From a virus, in IMG/VR virus record IMGVR_UViG_3300011116_000260, positions 1 to 64,000 of that record: a DNA stretch of 64,000 bases. The stretch is one strand, 5' to 3'. The position numbers and the translations under genes were made by a program. The notes below the pieces were generated by a model that was not told where the DNA came from, made no database searches, and saw only the letters and a list, made by a program, of their open reading frames with translations. Shown here in pieces: positions 61,601 to 64,000 of the stretch (position 1 is the first letter of the stretch; each line of letters starts with the position of its first letter).

Positions 61601-64000
61601 TGAATAGCAAGATCTCTATTTAAGGTAATCAAAGCTCTCTTTGATCTTTGAACCTGATGAGCAGCGCCTTCCCAAGTTTTAAACGCATGAGTACCAGACT
61701 TTACTAATTGATGGGTCATTACCTTTCCGTTTTCAGCCATTGAAGAAAGCCATCGTAGTAAGTTATTCATACTACGAAGAGTTTTACCTTCGCCAGTTGC
61801 AAATGAAGTAAGACCTGACATCCAACTTAGTGTTTTTCTAAATGCGTTTCTATTTGTTTTTTCTGATCCTCTAAACAATCTAGCAATAAAGTTTGTAGCT
61901 CTAAATACTTCTGTATGTTCTGTTGCTAGATTATTTAAGAAGTTAAGTAGTATACTTTGTGTTGGTGGTAGTTTTTCTGCTTCTATATCAACAACTACAC
62001 CTAAACCTAAATCTTTTTTAGCAGATTCAATATCTACTTTTACCTTTGCTCCAGCATAAGTTTGTGCTGCATAGCTACCCTTTTTCATTCTAACTTTATC
62101 AGGATAATTTAGTGTAATATTATCTGCACTAAATACAAAGTCATGTGGAGATGGTGGTCTAGTAAACTCTGGTAATTCTGTACCATATCTTGCGTTATAG
62201 GATGCAATAGCTTGATCAGTCTTTGCCTTTGCAAAGTCTAGAATTTGATCTAAAGTCTTTACTGAGATTTGTTCAGTTGGAGTACTTCTTGCATCTAGTT
62301 CTTTTGCAATTTCAATATCATAGTATGACCAGAAAATATTATTAATTGTTTCAAATCTAGTACCAAATTTTTCTTGATTAATATTAGAAATAGTTGAATA
62401 GATGTTATATACTTTATCTAGGAAATGTAAGAATTGATCTGGAATTGTTTCGATCTTCTTACCAAGATTTTCTCTTAGTCCAGAAGTAATTCTATGGAAG
62501 TTAAGTAGTAGAATCTTAACAAACTTAGGATCTGTTCCAGAGTTTCTAAGTAAAGATTCTCCAGCCATCATTTGAGCATCGAACTTATCTACATTATTAA
62601 GAATAACTGTTTCAGCTTTTCCTGCTTTAATCTTTGGATCAGTAGCTGGTGTTCTACCAGTCTTTGGGTCCATATCAACAGGAAGTTTTTCTGGATTAAC
62701 TGTTGGCTTATCTACAATAACCTTTGGATCATCAACAATTGGTGGATCTATTGGTTTTCTAATCTTAGGTAATCTACTACCTAAATCAATAGTTACTTCT
62801 TTTTTAACTACAGTATCGCTAGTTGGAATAGCAGCAACTGTTTTATTTTCCTCTCCTGTAAGAATAAGAAGATCAACTCCATTTTCTTTTAGTGCTTCAA
62901 TTAATTTAACTTCTACACCAGCATGTCCAGCTGTTGGTTCCATTGATCTCCAATCAGCAACACTTTGCATTGTATTAATTAAGATATCTTTATGTAATCC
63001 AAGTTTTTCAAAAACACTTTCTGGAGTTTTTTTTAAAGAGTATAATATTAGATAATCTGATGATTTAGCACTTGGATCTTTTTTTAATCTTTCTTTATCA
63101 TATTTACTAAGTTTTAATTTTAACTCAAGTGTTTTTTTCTTTTTATCTACTTTAACTTTACTAATAGACTTATTTTCATCTGTTGCAATAATAGCTGCTT
63201 TTTCTTCTGGTACTAATACAGAACCAGCTTTAACTGATTCATCTTTAGTTTCTCCAGAAACAAACATTACTTCTTCGTTGTTTTTTACTGGTACTTCTGG
63301 CATTGCTACTGGAAGTTCAGTTGTTTCTTTTGAAACAGCAACTTCAAGGCTGGTTCTAATTTTTCTAGATGCTTCTAGTTTTGCTCTAGCTTCTTCTAGT
63401 GAAACGATCTTTGGTTTTTCTTTACCATTAAGAATAGCATCCGACTTCTTAGCAATAATTGCCTTTGTTGTTTCTGTAATATTTTCTGTTACAGATGTTG
63501 GTCTTACTTCATCGTTTACTAATTTAATTTCTCCATCAAGTTGTTGTACTTGTTTTCTTAAAGCAGCTTTAGCATTTTGTAGTTGTTTATCAGTAATACC
63601 AAGTAATAACGCAACACCCTTATCTGTTAGTTCAGGATTATTTTGTTTTGCAATTGTATATTTAACAACAAGATCTTTAACTTTTTCTGATAGGTTTGTT
63701 TGTGGAATTAGTTCTTGTAGGTTTTTAGCTTGTTCTTGTTTTATTGGCTTAATAGATTCAAGAGCAGCTTTAGCGTCTACTATATCAATATCTGTTCCTT
63801 CTTTTGTAACAAGACCATAAGAAACCTTTTGTGCTTTTCTCTTTTGCTTTGTAGCTGCTTCTTTTGCTACATTACTTGCAAATTTAAAAACATAATTAAA
63901 CTTTTCTCTTTCTGTAGTCATCTTACTTAGATCAGCGTTAACTTTATCTCTGTTCATAAGAATTTTTTCAATGACCTTTTGTACTAGATCTTCTACAGAT
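58621..64000 (-). CDS. Giant internal virion-type protein, C-terminal half (same gene as 1-5145)
   Basis: This is the downstream half of the frame that starts at 5145. Positions 63886-64000 equal 1-115, and the frame is the same in both copies, so this is one gene and not two. An internal ATG at 63957 is residue 1692 of the full protein and has no good ribosome site. The half is mostly predicted helix with many charged residues. A hydrophobic segment lies near residues 3225-3245 and a glycine/serine-rich apolar stretch (LPVFGSLSGLFSG) near 3280. Such C-terminal patches suit a protein that is ejected and meets membrane, but that is inference. The stop at 58621 is followed at once by a conserved element and a strong hairpin, marking the end of the late transcript. 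Confidence 0.85.
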   Translation of the reverse strand, partial: SVEDLVQKVIEKILMNRDKVNADLSKMTTEREKFNYVFKFASNVAKEAATKQKRKAQKVSYGLVTKEGTDIDIVDAKAALESIKPIKQEQAKNLQELIPQTNLSEKVKDLVVKYTIAKQNNPELTDKGVALLLGITDKQLQNAKAALRKQVQQLDGEIKLVNDEVRPTSVTENITETTKAIIAKKSDAILNGKEKPKIVSLEEARAKLEASRKIRTSLEVAVSKETTELPVAMPEVPVKNNEEVMFVSGETKDESVKAGSVLVPEEKAAIIATDENKSISKVKVDKKKKTLELKLKLSKYDKERLKKDPSAKSSDYLILYSLKKTPESVFEKLGLHKDILINTMQSVADWRSMEPTAGHAGVEVKLIEALKENGVDLLILTGEENKTVAAIPTSDTVVKKEVTIDLGSRLPKIRKPIDPPIVDDPKVIVDKPTVNPEKLPVDMDPKTGRTPATDPKIKAGKAETVILNNVDKFDAQMMAGESLLRNSGTDPKFVKILLLNFHRITSGLRENLGKKIETIPDQFLHFLDKVYNIYSTISNINQEKFGTRFETINNIFWSYYDIEIAKELDARSTPTEQISVKTLDQILDFAKAKTDQAIASYNARYGTELPEFTRPPSPHDFVFSADNITLNYPDKVRMKKGSYAAQTYAGAKVKVDIESAKKDLGLGVVVDIEAEKLPPTQSILLNFLNNLATEHTEVFRATNFIARLFRGSEKTNRNAFRKTLSWMSGLTSFATGEGKTLRSMNNLLRWLSSMAENGKVMTHQLVKSGTHAFKTWEGAAHQVQRSKRALITLNRDLAIQTGDLRVMQAVELEIVKSLVSTKRPLQRADIQAAVIAINSAAQPAYIDAIFTSAKNLRDETIRRNKFILDLENSTEWISIKDDAGNPVPAENYFALTFDRDKVTKNDRTQIVDEMVRVRKDTIRNDETLDRSIMLAMGWLWDTEGNPLTSRGKEGRDQLHIGETGFDADTLSRLEAKAGNRRYAPGTDLKKIPEIRREADTKFFSYEDPATGQIVICAIPEKVDDLSPRDLARYMETVDGVTTHIADQWKTNFGNTKPVLQVMMEELLAFKLREGNYHRYIQKPEMGDNAFLQLFGKGGDNQGFAVKNLDWKEVFNSPLIKDIIRTNPLAAYDNLINHRGFELLVQAELDRMIGHKGIRIYEVFDAASKLLMRMAGSNEELQKDLQGGMRRLAEDYAEYAGRNPRIMSAYGETGEQFSRAAGGVLRATSGQGWGLRSTAESFINVITALPEVGIRETIDNAFGVFKMFLDRRPSEALKQQVFLTVHGIRSYLSEIEDRYLQTNSVSGIPSLNDGWWKRLTKTREDSTKLTAAIETIGNLGVEVGSVKYITGISKHFALGRFTQRNAKYIVSGAALRLLALMENPANKAELERLQGLSATSEKADKQLSALQKKLAREAGFGGNWDHALTFMRFRLLDADKLKALKYIMEQTGTNKNGVFNLTALQAKVDAYMTGPNGPIPKEVLDEAFSDFVYAIETQISTDGLISDSRGLNRDISITSKTGFGRFVRSLLQWSQSFKSNVLENLQLKKPTVVMAEVVILYSALTYMSELLIDWLSGRDISDIKQELKDPSTSVFRMASTLPVFGSLSGLFSGTLAGISELTGGTYKGFSNPISPPAFSVLNAYTSKALGSGKELLTKGGEMSKEEMIAKFGDIIPYNIVFNKSPVAVPARLLQELEAIDENNSFAKYLKLIQKGKNKYINKPENISSNHNIVPVQSREIENKLRENRTRYLEETNKFLQDRKNSIQRPITYTNNKGVSTDLANLLKDMSNNQ
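63886..64000. repeat. Terminal overlap, right copy
   Basis: Identical to 1-115. It implies a unit length of 63,885 bp. The overlap could extend beyond 115 bases if the contig is longer than this window. Confidence 0.95.

Noticed and set aside
63886-64000. 115-base identity as a true terminal repeat of the virion
   Set aside because: It lies inside an open reading frame of the giant gene. An assembly overlap is the simpler reading.
1-64000. CRISPR arrays, integrase, insertion sequences or rRNA
   Set aside because: None seen: no regular spaced repeats, no recombinase motifs and no transposase.

Overview
The window is the genome of a lytic T7-like (podovirus-type) phage. The marks are a single-subunit T7-type RNA polymerase, a T7-type DNA polymerase, a fused primase-helicase, and T7-type portal, scaffold, capsid, tail-tube and terminase proteins, with every gene on the minus strand. 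The last 115 bases (63886-64000) repeat the first 115, and one reading frame runs unbroken across that joint. The contig is therefore a closed circle, or a circularly permuted assembly, of about 63,885 bp. A likely u-spanin and a bacterial-type SSB tail suggest a Gram-negative host. Nothing fixes the host species.

In the order of transcription (high to low coordinates): (1) 58.6-55.7 kb is a leader zone with tRNA-Asn, a GC-rich tract, two long hairpin-dense stretches that I read as candidate large structured noncoding RNAs (57660-58230 and 55741-56220), and a few small genes. (2) 55.7-50.1 kb is a dense run of very small, overlapping early genes with five more tRNAs (Glu, Leu, Arg, Ile, Lys). 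(3) 49.7-33.0 kb holds the RNA polymerase, phosphoesterase, SSB, RusA-type resolvase, ThyX, a deaminase, primase-helicase, adenylosuccinate synthetase, GMP reductase, DNA polymerase, dNMP kinase, 5'-3' exonuclease, dUTPase and a class II ribonucleotide reductase. (4) 33-11 kb holds portal, small basic proteins, a paralog pair, scaffold, capsid, tail tube, fibres, lysis-type membrane proteins and both terminase subunits. (5) 11.2 kb through position 1 and on round to 58.6 kb holds the internal virion proteins: a gp14-like protein, a second core protein, a lysozyme-domain protein, and a giant protein of about 3,469 residues with a zinc-metallopeptidase motif. In T7 the internal proteins lie before the terminase; here they come last.

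The nucleotide genes form a coherent set. GMP reductase plus adenylosuccinate synthetase turn G into the precursor of A. A dCMP-type deaminase, dUTPase and ThyX turn C into T. RNR and the kinase complete dNTP supply. The phage is AT-rich over most of its length (a sampled 60-base line in the giant gene is 27% GC), and its tRNAs mostly read A/T-rich codons. My reading is that it reshapes a GC-richer host's nucleotide and tRNA pools to fit its own composition. The leader zone is much richer in GC (a sampled line at 58021 is 53%).

The observations most worth following up are the two structured-RNA candidates beside the tRNAs, the guaC-purA pair, a recurring intergenic element (GTTGGRGCTA core) that may be the phage promoter, a tRNA-like element with an oversized anticodon loop, and the giant metallopeptidase-motif virion protein.
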